A stretch of DNA of 64,000 nucleotides. Origin: Tilletia caries. Taxonomy: Eukaryota > Basidiomycota > Exobasidiomycetes > Tilletiales > Tilletiaceae. Each line of letters opens with the position of its first letter. Position 1 is the first letter of the stretch. Location of the stretch: NCBI GenBank assembly GCA_032718865.1, contig JALUTQ010000028.1, positions 248,001 to 312,000 on the forward strand. Direction: 5' to 3'. The notes beneath the pieces were generated by a model. The model ran no database searches. It worked only from the letters and a program-made list of their open reading frames with translations, and was not told the origin of the DNA. Both the position numbers and the translations under genes were made by a program. Positions 54,201 to 63,600 of this stretch are shown here, one piece after another.

Positions 54201-56872
54201 CTCTGGGACTGCCCCTTCAGGAAGCGCAAACGACCATCACTCCGACGAACAAGGACGCCGTCGTTCAGCAACCATTCACCGCCATCCACCGCGGGGTCAA
54301 CAGCACGTTCGGCCGCACGCAAGATGGGTGCGAAGTGCCGATCGGCACGTAACCAGGACGTCCACCGTTCCCGCGCAATGGGAGACGGAAGGCGGACCAG
54401 ATCAAGCGCGAGGAGTTGCGCGGACTCCGCCGACTGGAGAGGAGGGGCCTCGGTCTCGAACGACTGGTGCAGAATCGCCCCAAAGCCGTCCTTACTAGCG
54501 TCAATATACAGCAAGTATGGGCGAGAAGGATCGGGATGGGCCAAAGTCGGAGGGGAAGCGATCGCGGCCTTCAGGCGATCGAAGCTCTGTTGTTGGTCTT
54601 CGCCCCAATCCAGCGCGCAACGCTCGGCCGACACCGCCTTGCCCTCGACGTTTACCAGGCGATAACGACCATCCGCCTGCTCATAGCGCCAACCCTTCGT
54701 CAAGCGCGACAACGGCTCCGCGATCGTGGCAAACGAGCGCACAAACATGCGGTAATAGCCGAAGAGGCCCAGAGCATGATACAGCTCCTTCAGGGTGCTC
54801 GGCCGCGCCAGATCTCGCACCGCAACAGCTCGATCGCGCCAAATAGCGACTCCCGCACCAGACACCTTCCGCCCCAAGAGCACCAACGACCCGACGGCGA
54901 ACGTGCATTTCCCGGGACTGAAACGCAGTCCCTCGCGTTCAGCGCTCGACAAGATGGAGTCAAGGGCACGAACGTGTTCGTCCATTGTGGTCGTGGCGAC
55001 GACAATATCGTCGATGTATATGACAGCGTCCTGCCAGCGAAGTGCGCCTAGCAGCCGGTCCATTAACCGTTGAAAAACGGCCGGGGCATTCCGTAAACCG
55101 AACGGGACGGTCTTGTATTGGAACAGGCCCCGATGACAAGTGAACGCCGTCTTCCAACGGTCGGAGGGGCGGACGGGAAGCTGGTGGTATCCGCGGATAG
55201 CATCGAGGGAGCTAAAGATGCGTTTTCCACAGAGGGTCTGGAAGACCGAGTCCACCGTCGGAAGAGGGTACCGATCCAGGATGGTGTTGGCATTCAACTG
55301 ACGATAGTCGACGCAGAACCGCATCTTCCCGTACTGGCGAACCATGAGGACGGGGAAGGAAGCGGGACTCGAGGACGGCTCAACCACGTCCCACGCAAGC
55401 AATTGGTCGATGGCGGTATCGATGGCCTCCCTCTTCTCGGGGCTGACCCTTCGAGGAGCCTCTGGACGCAAGATGGTGCCCTCCTTAAGGTCGATGGCCA
55501 TCTCCGTGCCCCGGACGAGGCCCGGCCGGCCGTCGAGGGCGAAGGCTTGCTCGTGACGACGCAGCAGGGCGACGATCTCAGGAGGTGATCTGCCCTTGGC
55601 GTCCACGCCTACGCGGAAATGATCATCGATCAGGACGGTAGCGGAATCGTGCCGGGGATCGGGGCTCGGACCGTCGTCGGGCTCAAATGCGTCGAGTGGA
55701 TCGGCCACACCGGACAAGGGATCGACCTCGCCGGACGCCACGGATGCGTGATGACTGCGCGCAGGCGTAGCAGCGGGCGGAAACGAGAAGTCACGACCGG
55801 AGGCCCGAAGCGTGTCTCCGACGTGAGTCGCTTGCGCGTCGGCCACGATCGTCCCCCGCTGCAAGTGGCAATCGGCCACGCCGAAGTTCCCGAGAAGAAC
55901 GTGGCGACGAGCTCCTTCCCCTCTCGTGATCAAGCCGGTGGGGCCGGCAAGCTGCACGGTCTCGTCCGAGGAGGCGGAGAGACGTGGGTGGACACAGTAG
56001 TCCACGTCAGGGGCCAGGCTACCGGTGTCGACGGGGACCCACACATTGTGGTTTGGAGGGACAACGACGTCCGCGGCGGTGTGGAGCTCCACGTCCGTTG
56101 CGAACGGGCCTCCCACTTTCTCGTTCACCGCGAACGTGTAAGGGCCGACGTGGGCGCGGCCGCGGGCGGGGGAGATCGACAGATCATGCCCATCAATGAA
56201 ATCCCGGCCGAGGAGCAAGCCAGGCCCGAAACTCGGGAGAACATGCAGGTCATGCGTGCACTCCAGGAAGACCTGTTTGTCGCGGCTATCGCGACCCTCA
56301 ATGAAGAAGGTAACGGTGGCGAACCCTTTCGTTCGCATCTCTCCAATCCCTTTCACCAACATTCCTTCTCCCTGTGGACGACCCCCGAGACGCTCAAGGA
56401 GGGAAGCGTCAATCCCCGACAGTGAGGCCCCGGTATCCAACAAGGACGACAGTGGCGCAGCTGTGGAGCTGTTGACCCGGAGCTGGACGGTCAAGGGTAC
56501 GTGGTTGGTATACCCCTTCCCTGTCTGTGTCTCCGGCGTCGACGGCAGTCTCACAACGTTGCCACATCGGAACGTGGAATGCCGCAATGGCTTCTCCACG
56601 GGGTCCAACACGAACAACTTCTTCGTACGGAAATGCGGCCTGTCGGCCAAGAACAGCGTCGGGCTCGCTTCAGCAGACCCGGCAACTGGAGGGGGAGAGG
56701 GGCAGTCAGCTGAGCTTCTCAAAGCATCGATGCGGGAAGGTGAGTACTCCCCGAGTATCGGGACCAGCAGGTCTCGGGTCAGAGGGTGGTCCATGTCCTC
56801 TGCCGTCTCCGCACTGGTCACGCCGTCATGGTACCCGACGGAGAGGCCCCCTGGTGGACCAGAAGGGGGCAC
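54137..56872 (-). CDS. pol-A frame: protease, reverse transcriptase and N-terminal part of RNase H
   Basis: 911 codons; the frame opens at a GTG, and the true start lies upstream in another frame (see the C11-T-C10 tract). Protease: LLDTGASLSGID. RT: LNANTILDRYPLPTVDSVF, SSLDAIRGYHQLPV, YIDDIVVATTTMDEHV (YIDD active site), FSPGKCTFA. RNase H start: PYLLYIDASKDGFGAILHQ with the first catalytic Asp near residue 791. The text then goes straight to a linker (ERWTSWLRADRHF ... WLLNDGVLVRR) typical of the region just before integrase. The middle and end of RNase H are missing here and found in pol-B. Confidence 0.88.
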   Translation of the reverse strand: MPPSGPPGGLSVGYHDGVTSAETAEDMDHPLTRDLLVPILGEYSPSRIDALRSSADCPSPPPVAGSAEASPTLFLADRPHFRTKKLFVLDPVEKPLRHSTFRCGNVVRLPSTPETQTGKGYTNHVPLTVQLRVNSSTAAPLSSLLDTGASLSGIDASLLERLGGRPQGEGMLVKGIGEMRTKGFATVTFFIEGRDSRDKQVFLECTHDLHVLPSFGPGLLLGRDFIDGHDLSISPARGRAHVGPYTFAVNEKVGGPFATDVELHTAADVVVPPNHNVWVPVDTGSLAPDVDYCVHPRLSASSDETVQLAGPTGLITRGEGARRHVLLGNFGVADCHLQRGTIVADAQATHVGDTLRASGRDFSFPPAATPARSHHASVASGEVDPLSGVADPLDAFEPDDGPSPDPRHDSATVLIDDHFRVGVDAKGRSPPEIVALLRRHEQAFALDGRPGLVRGTEMAIDLKEGTILRPEAPRRVSPEKREAIDTAIDQLLAWDVVEPSSSPASFPVLMVRQYGKMRFCVDYRQLNANTILDRYPLPTVDSVFQTLCGKRIFSSLDAIRGYHQLPVRPSDRWKTAFTCHRGLFQYKTVPFGLRNAPAVFQRLMDRLLGALRWQDAVIYIDDIVVATTTMDEHVRALDSILSSAEREGLRFSPGKCTFAVGSLVLLGRKVSGAGVAIWRDRAVAVRDLARPSTLKELYHALGLFGYYRMFVRSFATIAEPLSRLTKGWRYEQADGRYRLVNVEGKAVSAERCALDWGEDQQQSFDRLKAAIASPPTLAHPDPSRPYLLYIDASKDGFGAILHQSFETEAPPLQSAESAQLLALDLVRLPSPIARERWTSWLRADRHFAPILRAAERAVDPAVDGGEWLLNDGVLVRRSDGRLRFLKGQSQSCSDQFMTTTDTLVSTRPTWR

Positions 56873-56910
56873 AGCCCTCTCTCCGCCGCTCTTGCATCCA
56901 CCCTGGAGAT

Positions 56911-56932
56911 GGGGGGGGGGAGGGGGGGGGGG
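56911..56932 (-). other. C11-T-C10 homopolymer tract at a frame change in gag-pol
   Basis: Plus strand G10-A-G11. The open frame coming down from the gag end (through 57132-56940) and the frame of pol-A differ by one register, and the switch must occur at or just after this tract. It may be slippage, a real indel, or a homopolymer error in the assembly. Confidence 0.6.
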
Positions 56933-57266
56933 CTGTGGTGAACTATAGCGGGCATAAGTTCACCGGGACAGTCGCGGGCACTGTCGCCGCTGCCAGGCAG
57001 CAGAGGTATGCCGTCCTCTCCTTCAACAACGACCTTCACCCCCGTCTCATCCGAGGAGGCGTTACGTCTCGGGGAGATCGGCTTAGAAGGATCGAGGTGA
57101 GTTAGTTTAACGTCGTCACGGACGAGGGTCACTGACGTGTCCCTAACACTCTCTGCAGCACGCTCCGGATCAGCAATAAATGCTTCGCCGAAGTCGGGTG
57201 GTTGAGGTGGAGGACGATCGCCCGAAGGTGAGTCGTCCGTTGATAGTTTACTGTCATCCCGGACGT

Positions 57267-58853
57267 TTAAAAAGACTCTCCCTCCGCAGGTGAGCTCACC
57301 TCCGGATAGTCGTCGTCATCAACCTCCATGACACGCACCGCAGGGACCAGGTGAGCATGTTCAAAGTTGAAATGATCCTGGCCACATCGAGTGCATGGAT
57401 GGCGGAGTTCGATCAAGACGTTGTCGTGAGGACGACGGTACTGACGAAGCTTTCCGTTCGCAGCAGGGATTACGCGGCTTGGGTCGTATGTGGAAGCAAG
57501 CGGCGGACCATTCCGAGCCGGCGGCTGTTCAGCCCGAACGGGAGCAGGAGCGGACGACGCGGAGGTCGACGCTGCCGTGGGCGCCGTCGAGGAAGCTGGG
57601 GGGCGGCGAGGGGGAGTCGACGACATCGCGGCAGGAGACGTCACGGCAGGACGGAGGGCGAACTGCGGATGAATCTGTCGCCACGTGTCCTCCCAAGTGC
57701 CGAGTTCGGCGCGAAGGTCATCAAGCAGCGGGTCGACCCGGGGCAGACGCAACATCGCACGGAAGGTCGGGGGGAGGGAGTCGACAATGTCCTCGACCAG
57801 GACCGAATCGGTTTGGTCTTGACCAAAGGCGACGCGCAGAACCCGAAGCGTGACGTGATAGAAGGTGGCGACGGGCTCCGCAGTCGGCATCCAGACTCGA
57901 GCCCGGGCCAATCGGCGTTGCTCGGATCGATTGGCGCGAAACTCCTTCCGCATCGCCTCCGCCATATCGGAGAACGTGACGAGCCGCTTGGCGTCAGCCG
58001 GAGACATGCCCGAGTGCCATTCTTCGGCGTCACCCGAGAAGCGGATCGGCATCGACCGGAGCACAGCGAGCTCCCAGGCCTCATCGGGATCGGTTCGAAG
58101 GATCCCGCCGATGCGACCGAGGTACTTCTCAAGCTCGAGCGGGTTGCCGTCATAGGTCGGTAAGTACTCCGGCTTGCAAGGACGAAAGCGGGAGGAAGAC
58201 GACGATGAGGGGGTGACGGAGATGGACGGGACGGTGTTGTCGACCGTGATCTCAGCGGCAGGTGTCGAGAGGGAGCGTTGGGAGTCCTTCAGATCTGCAT
58301 CGGTGAGTCCGTCGATCACCTTGTCCACCGACGAACCGAGCTGACCAAGCACCTCCCGGAAGACCTTCTTGGTGGGTGTTGGCAGTCGACGGAAGACCAG
58401 AACGCCACGGGGCGGCGTCGAGTTGGTGGCCCCCGGCACCTGGTGAGGGGGAACGAAACCGGGACGCAGGTTGGACGCGAATCCGGCAGCATTTACCGGG
58501 GTGGCGGTCGTTATGGCGGTGGTGGGAGTGGGAGTCGATGGGACGCCGACTGGAGCTGAGGACGAGGGAATGGTCACAGAGGACGGCAGGGAGGAGAGGG
58601 AGGACTCCATCTGCGTCATGCGGCGGTCAAGACCGTCGAACTTGCTCAGCATCGACTCGACGAGGCGATTGGTATTCGCGAACTGGCGATCGAGATTGGA
58701 GGGCGGAGGTTGGACTCGCTCCTCGGGGAGGGTGGTCAGATGTGAGGAATCGGCCGTCTCGTCGGTCGAAATCTCGGCCATCTGGGGCACGGCCGTCAGC
58801 AGGGGGTGGACGACGTCCGCAATGGAAGTCGCATGGGGAGGATTCGTCGTCAT
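57267..58853 (-). CDS. gag-like capsid protein of the Ty3/gypsy element
   Basis: 528 codons starting 138 bp inside the 5' LTR, MTTNPPHATSIADV. A coiled-coil-like segment (LVESMLSKFDGLDRRMTQMESSL) leads to a Ser/Pro linker and a retrotransposon gag core (DPDEAWELAVLRSMPIRFSGDAEEWH ... FRANRSEQRRL). Near the end is a knuckle-like CTRCGQDHFNFEH, which is C-C-H-H rather than the common C-C-H-C. The stop TAA follows TCTTTT. The open pol frame overlaps it in the -1 register, so Gag-Pol would need a frame change. Confidence 0.82.
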   Translation of the reverse strand: MTTNPPHATSIADVVHPLLTAVPQMAEISTDETADSSHLTTLPEERVQPPPSNLDRQFANTNRLVESMLSKFDGLDRRMTQMESSLSSLPSSVTIPSSSAPVGVPSTPTPTTAITTATPVNAAGFASNLRPGFVPPHQVPGATNSTPPRGVLVFRRLPTPTKKVFREVLGQLGSSVDKVIDGLTDADLKDSQRSLSTPAAEITVDNTVPSISVTPSSSSSSRFRPCKPEYLPTYDGNPLELEKYLGRIGGILRTDPDEAWELAVLRSMPIRFSGDAEEWHSGMSPADAKRLVTFSDMAEAMRKEFRANRSEQRRLARARVWMPTAEPVATFYHVTLRVLRVAFGQDQTDSVLVEDIVDSLPPTFRAMLRLPRVDPLLDDLRAELGTWEDTWRQIHPQFALRPAVTSPAAMSSTPPRRPPASSTAPTAASTSASSAPAPVRAEQPPARNGPPLASTYDPSRVIPAANGKLRQYRRPHDNVLIELRHPCTRCGQDHFNFEHAHLVPAVRVMEVDDDDYPEVSSPAEGESF

Positions 58854-58945
58854 GTTCGTTGACTTGCGGTGTGTGTGTATAAGTGTATGTTTGTGAGAAA
58901 GAACTGGGCTGTGGGTGGGTCAACGACTATAGGTCAACGCGATCA

Positions 58946-58991
58946 ACCGTAGTCCGAAAGGGCGTGGGTTCGAATCCCACTCTCATCACCA
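58946..58991 (-). promoter_or_regulatory. Primer binding site, unusually long tRNA 3' match
   Basis: Directly against the 5' LTR the plus strand reads like the 3' part of a tRNA. There is a variable-arm hairpin GTCC-GAAA-GGGC (58952-58963), a complete T-arm GTGGG-TTCGAAT-CCCAC (58964-58980), acceptor strand TCTCATC, A, and the added CCA (58989-58991). The long variable arm plus discriminator A suggests tRNA-Leu. The usual 18-nt site would be 58974-58991; the match continues through the T-loop and beyond. Confidence 0.8.
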
Positions 58992-59294
58992 TGTGTTGGC
59001 GGACACAGGAGTCCTAGGGCACAAGAGCCTACCTTAGCACAAGAGCAATAGAAGAGAGAGCGAGTTGATTGCAGAAGCCAGGAGGAAGTACAAGGGAGAG
59101 CAGCGAGGAAAAGGGAAGAGAGAGAGAGTGGTGAGGAATGGAACGGAGTGGGAACGGGATCGGGTCGAGAATGGAATCGGGAGAATGGAACCGAGGTGGG
59201 AACCGAGGCTCAGAGTGAACAAAGGGAAACAGAAGAGAAAGAGAACCGCACAGATAGAGAAGTGAGAAGTCAGGAGCTGGTGCCGCCCAGCACA
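58992..59294 (-). repeat. 5' LTR of the Ty3/gypsy element
   Basis: 303 bp, same text as 52201-52503 as far as I can read. It is followed by the target duplication ATAGT (59295-59299), which matches 52196-52200. Confidence 0.93.
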
Positions 59295-59299
59295 ATAGT

Positions 59300-60615
59300 T
59301 CCTTCTCGTCCGCAGGATCGGCCGACCAGCCTTACCGCCGGGTGGTGGTCGCCGAGAGCCACGAGACCTATTGCAAACCCACGGTTACCTATGCCGAAAT
59401 CGCCCCCATCATCAACGGAGGTCGGGCCACGTGCGGTCCCTGCACTGCGACATACATCATCACGGCCAAGAACTTCTACCCGGACAACCCGGATCACCAA
59501 TGCAAGATTATGGCGGACACCGAAAAGCACGGCAAGAAGAAGGGTTTCAAGAAACCAATCAAAATCGACATCTCCTCTTCCGGCAACCGTACCAAGATCG
59601 TCAAGATTTCCTGGGCCGACGAGGAGGATTTCAAACTGGCCAAGCGACTTGAATTCCGAATCTACTGGAAAGGTATACCCTACCCTGCGAAGGCATGGGG
59701 CCCAGCTCTCCCCCTCCGATCGCGTATCATCAAGGTCCACATCGACGCCAATGAAACCAGCGCTGCTCTTGCTCAAGCCTTCCGTGCTTCCACCCGCCAA
59801 GATCTCACCATCACGCACCTCTGGACTCTGGCGACCGTCCCTTCCGACGATCCCAAACAAGAAACCCAAACAGGCCTGGTCGTGGCCGTTGTCGAATTCA
59901 ACACAGATACGGAAGACGACGAAGGATTCCCCTTCTCTCAATACGAGCTGGCACACCTTGTTCTCTGGGTATGGCGGGGGATTAAATGGTTCGAAACCGA
60001 ATTTGAGGGCAGGATGCAAGCCTGCCGAAGCTGCAGAGGGGACGCCACAACTCCTCACCAACAAGAAACCTGCCCGAACCCCTATTGCAAACGTTGCCGC
60101 GGGCGCCACGCTATCAATGCGTGCCCCAAACGCCAACAAGAGCACCAGGACTTCCAGCCTCCTCGAACCCCTTCGCCTCGCGAAGAATACGAGGAAGTCT
60201 TCGAGGATATCATGGAAACACTCAAGAGGAAGGCCTCGCAACCAGGTGTATCGAGCAACATGCCCGCTCCACCCACCGACAAGACAACAGGCTCTGCCCC
60301 AAACCCGGAAGCAGGTCCAAGCCGTCCAAAGGCAACCAAGGAGACCAACACATCCTCAAAGAAGAAATCTGCCCCCCCCCTACCACGGTCTACGGCGATA
60401 CGATCGCCAAACTCACCGCTAAGGCCAAATCAGCAAAGTCACCGAAAGCCAAGGGCAAAGCAAGGGAGATCGAACCCGGACAGCTTCCGATTGGCGCCTT
60501 CTTCTCCCCCAGCCCCAAACGCGGCTCACAGACCACCTTCCTCGACGACGGTTCGCCCCCCCACAAGATCCCTCGAAAGGATACCCAGACCACACCCACT
60601 CGGCGATCCGCCTAG
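59300..60615 (+). pseudogene. LINE ORF1, 3' part (CCHC protein)
   Basis: Continues the ORF1 frame after the LTR insertion. It encodes an RNA-binding-type region with AESHETYCKPTVTYAEI and two Cys-rich knuckles, CRSCRGD...ETC and CKRCRGRHAINAC (CX2CX3HX4C), then Lys/Pro-rich sequence. At a C9 tract (60372-60380) the coding signal seems to move by -1 to a frame that ends at TAG 60613-60615, after AFFSPSPKRGSQTTF and DDGSPPHKIPRKD. Without the shift the same frame stays open and runs into ORF2. Confidence 0.7.
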
Positions 60616-60616
60616 C

Positions 60617-63600
60617 CCCCCTTTTAAAGTACCAATATTGGTCACCCCTTTTCCAGACGGAGTCTGGTATCCCCATGCACCCATAGCCGCACTCCCTCAT
60701 ATTGCCACAAGCCCAAATCCCAGAGATAGGCATCATTCATGGTTAGACAACCTACGAAATGCAGCTCGAGATCTCATTCAGTTTCTTCTGAAACTTCTCT
60801 TTGCAGACACAGCGGGTACCCAAGCATTGGCCCTACTAACATATGAAGAAAACAAACCCCTTAAGGTAGCAACCTTCAACTGTGGCAGAGCGGGCCTGAC
60901 CAAACGCCTGGCTGACATCTTTCTAACAGATGACTCGGCACTCTCCAATGCTGATATCATCTTCCTACAGGAATGTCAGGTCACAGAAACGATCACCATC
61001 CAGGACGACAGTGCTCTTCTCCTTATTCTTGGCAGATTCTACAAACCTTTCCACAGGGCCATCCTCACGCAGGATGCCGGAATCCTGTTCCTCACTACAG
61101 CGGCAAATCCCAGAACCTCGGCCGCTGGCCCTCGTTGGGCTTTCGCCCAAGCCTCCATCAAACCGCTTGGAGCCACATCTGCGGCCATCACGACCCTCGA
61201 CCTGTGGTCAATCCACGGCCCGGTCAAGAACCTCACTTTCTGGGCAACAGAATGGACTACGGCCCGAGAGACATACAGCTCGTCCTCCGACACCCTCATT
61301 GGCGCGGATTGGAATGCGACTCCAAACCCGTTAAGGGATTCTCTCAACGGCACTCCAGGTTCATGCCCGTGGTCTTTGATAGGCCCCACCCTAACCCCAC
61401 TACATATTCAGGACGCCTTCCGACATTGCTGCCCGGACAGTCGATCCTATTCCCGTATAGCCCTAGACGCGGCCGGCAACATCACGTCGGCAAAACGAAT
61501 CGACTCCATCTGGGCCTCAACCCGCCTCCTTCCCTTCACTAAGCACCCACGCTTCTCCCCTACCACCTCCGACCACCACGCAGTCTCCATATCCCTGGCC
61601 ATGGACGTAGCATTCACACCTGAACCTCGCACGGCTCTCCACCCATGGACACTTCACCCCGGCGCGACAAATGACATCCAGTTTCGCAGGACGCTGCTCG
61701 ACACGTGCGATGAGCTTGGACTCCCCTCGCCTACTATCCTCACCGAAGACAGGATCGCAACCTGGGAGGATTACATTCGCCGCCTCCGCGACGTCGCACG
61801 TACGGAATCTATTCGAGTCGGCCAACGCCTCAAGGACATTCGGACAAGCCTAACTACCCTGGGCCAAGAGGTGGAAAACTTACACCTTCCAAACCCGGAC
61901 GACGCCAAAAGACTGCCCCTCCTCCTCAAGCGCCTGAACAAGGCACGAGACCAGGCCTACGCTCACGCCGCAATCGCCACTACGGATAAGGCCACACTCG
62001 ACGTCTTCCGCCCTTCCTCCTGGATCAACACCTCCCTAGCACGATCAGGGAACTCCCACACCATCCAACGACTACGAAACAGCAGGGGTACCACCACATC
62101 GGACCCAGATGCCATGTCCAAGATCGCCAGAAGCTTCTTTGCAGAGCTATACTCCGCCCCGCCTCCTGAGCCAAACTACAACTGGTGCCAAGCTAGACTC
62201 CTTCAATCCGCCTCGACCCGCTTCACACCAGAAGACATCCAAAGCCTCGAGTCCCCCTTCTCGATGGAAGAACTCTCCGCATCCCTGCGATCTTCCAACA
62301 CACACTCCGCCCCAGGACCACTCGGCCTCGGATACTCTTTCCTCCTGATGACCATGGCCACGACCGGACCACACCTTCTCAGCCTAGCGGAAGGTCTACG
62401 ACAAGGCCAGCCCCTCTCTGTTTTGCTCCAAACCACGCTCCTACACAAAAAGGGCAGTCGTTCGGATCTATCCAACTACAGACCAATATCGGTATCGGAT
62501 ACGACCATTCGCACCATTACAAGAATGGCAGCCCAGCGCCTCCAGGTAGCCACGGGCAACGCGATCCCTTGGACACAGGCAGCCTTCATGCCTGGACGAC
62601 GTACATCCTTGATAGCCGGCGTACTACAGGGAATCATCGACCACGTAGGACAAGCCCAACTCGACAACATCGAGCCACAACCTCCGGAACGCCCCTGGTG
62701 CCAAACCCCACCCAAGCCACCTCACACGATCACTCACCAAGGCTCTTTCTTCATACTCCTCCTCGATCAGCAGAAGGCATACGATCGAGTCGGCCACCCA
62801 TGGCTATGGAGCACCCTATCGTCGGCAGGAACGCCGGCCAACTTCCTACGCCTCATTCAGTCTCTCTACAGCTCACCACATTTACAAGTCATGGTCAACG
62901 GCCAACTAACGGACCTCGTCGAGCTTCAAGCCGGAGTACTACAGGGGGACCCCCTTTCGTGCTCCCTCTACAACATATCCCTCCAACCCCTTCTCGACCT
63001 CCTGTGTGAACTCGAGGTCGGCATCACGGTCCCAGGCCTAGGCAGGGTCACCTGCCTCGCATTCGCGGATGACGTGATCATCCTTCTCCCAGGAAACCGT
63101 ACGGGCCTGGCACAATGGCCTTTGGTCATGGATGCCATCCGAATGTACGAAGTAGCGAGCGGAGCTCGCCTTAACCGCACCAAGAGCGGATTTGTGGAAG
63201 TCACCCACCCCTCCCACCAAGACGCTGGAAGCGTCTCTCCCCGCACCGCCATGGTTGCCTCTGGTTTTCAAGAGATTACCACCCTCCAACATGAATTGAC
63301 CCACCTGGGCCACCCCATCAACACGTTCGGTCAGGGCCTCCCGTGCTCCCTTGCTTTTGGCGACCGAATGCATGCCATCGGATCTCGAGTCGAACACCTA
63401 CAAACCGCTAACACAGACATCATTACTCGCACCCGCGTAGCTAACTCCCTTCTCCTTCCAAAGCTTTGGCATCACTCCTCAGTCGGCGGACTCCCCGTCA
63501 ACGCCAGATCCCTGGTCTCTGACGCTATACGTCCCTACCTCTACCTCGGTGACAAACCGTGGTTCGAAACCGTCATCATCAGTGCCCCCCGATCCCTAGG

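Larger units (their letters stand above)
52201..59294 (-). mobile_element. Complete Ty3/gypsy LTR retrotransposon, antisense to the host LINE
   Basis: 7094 bp bounded by 303-bp LTRs (52201-52503 and 58992-59294) that are identical as far as I can read, starting TGTG and ending CACA, with the 5-bp duplication ATAGT on both sides. In minus-strand order it has the 5' LTR, tRNA primer site, gag, protease, RT, start of RNase H, integrase, rest of RNase H, polypurine tract and 3' LTR. The identical LTRs point to a very recent insertion. Confidence 0.93.

Noticed and set aside
58900..58991. A tRNA gene next to the 5' LTR
   Set aside because: The T-arm, variable arm and 3' end are convincing, but I find no matching 5' acceptor strand or D-arm. 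A genomic CCA abutting the LTR is what a primer binding site gives.
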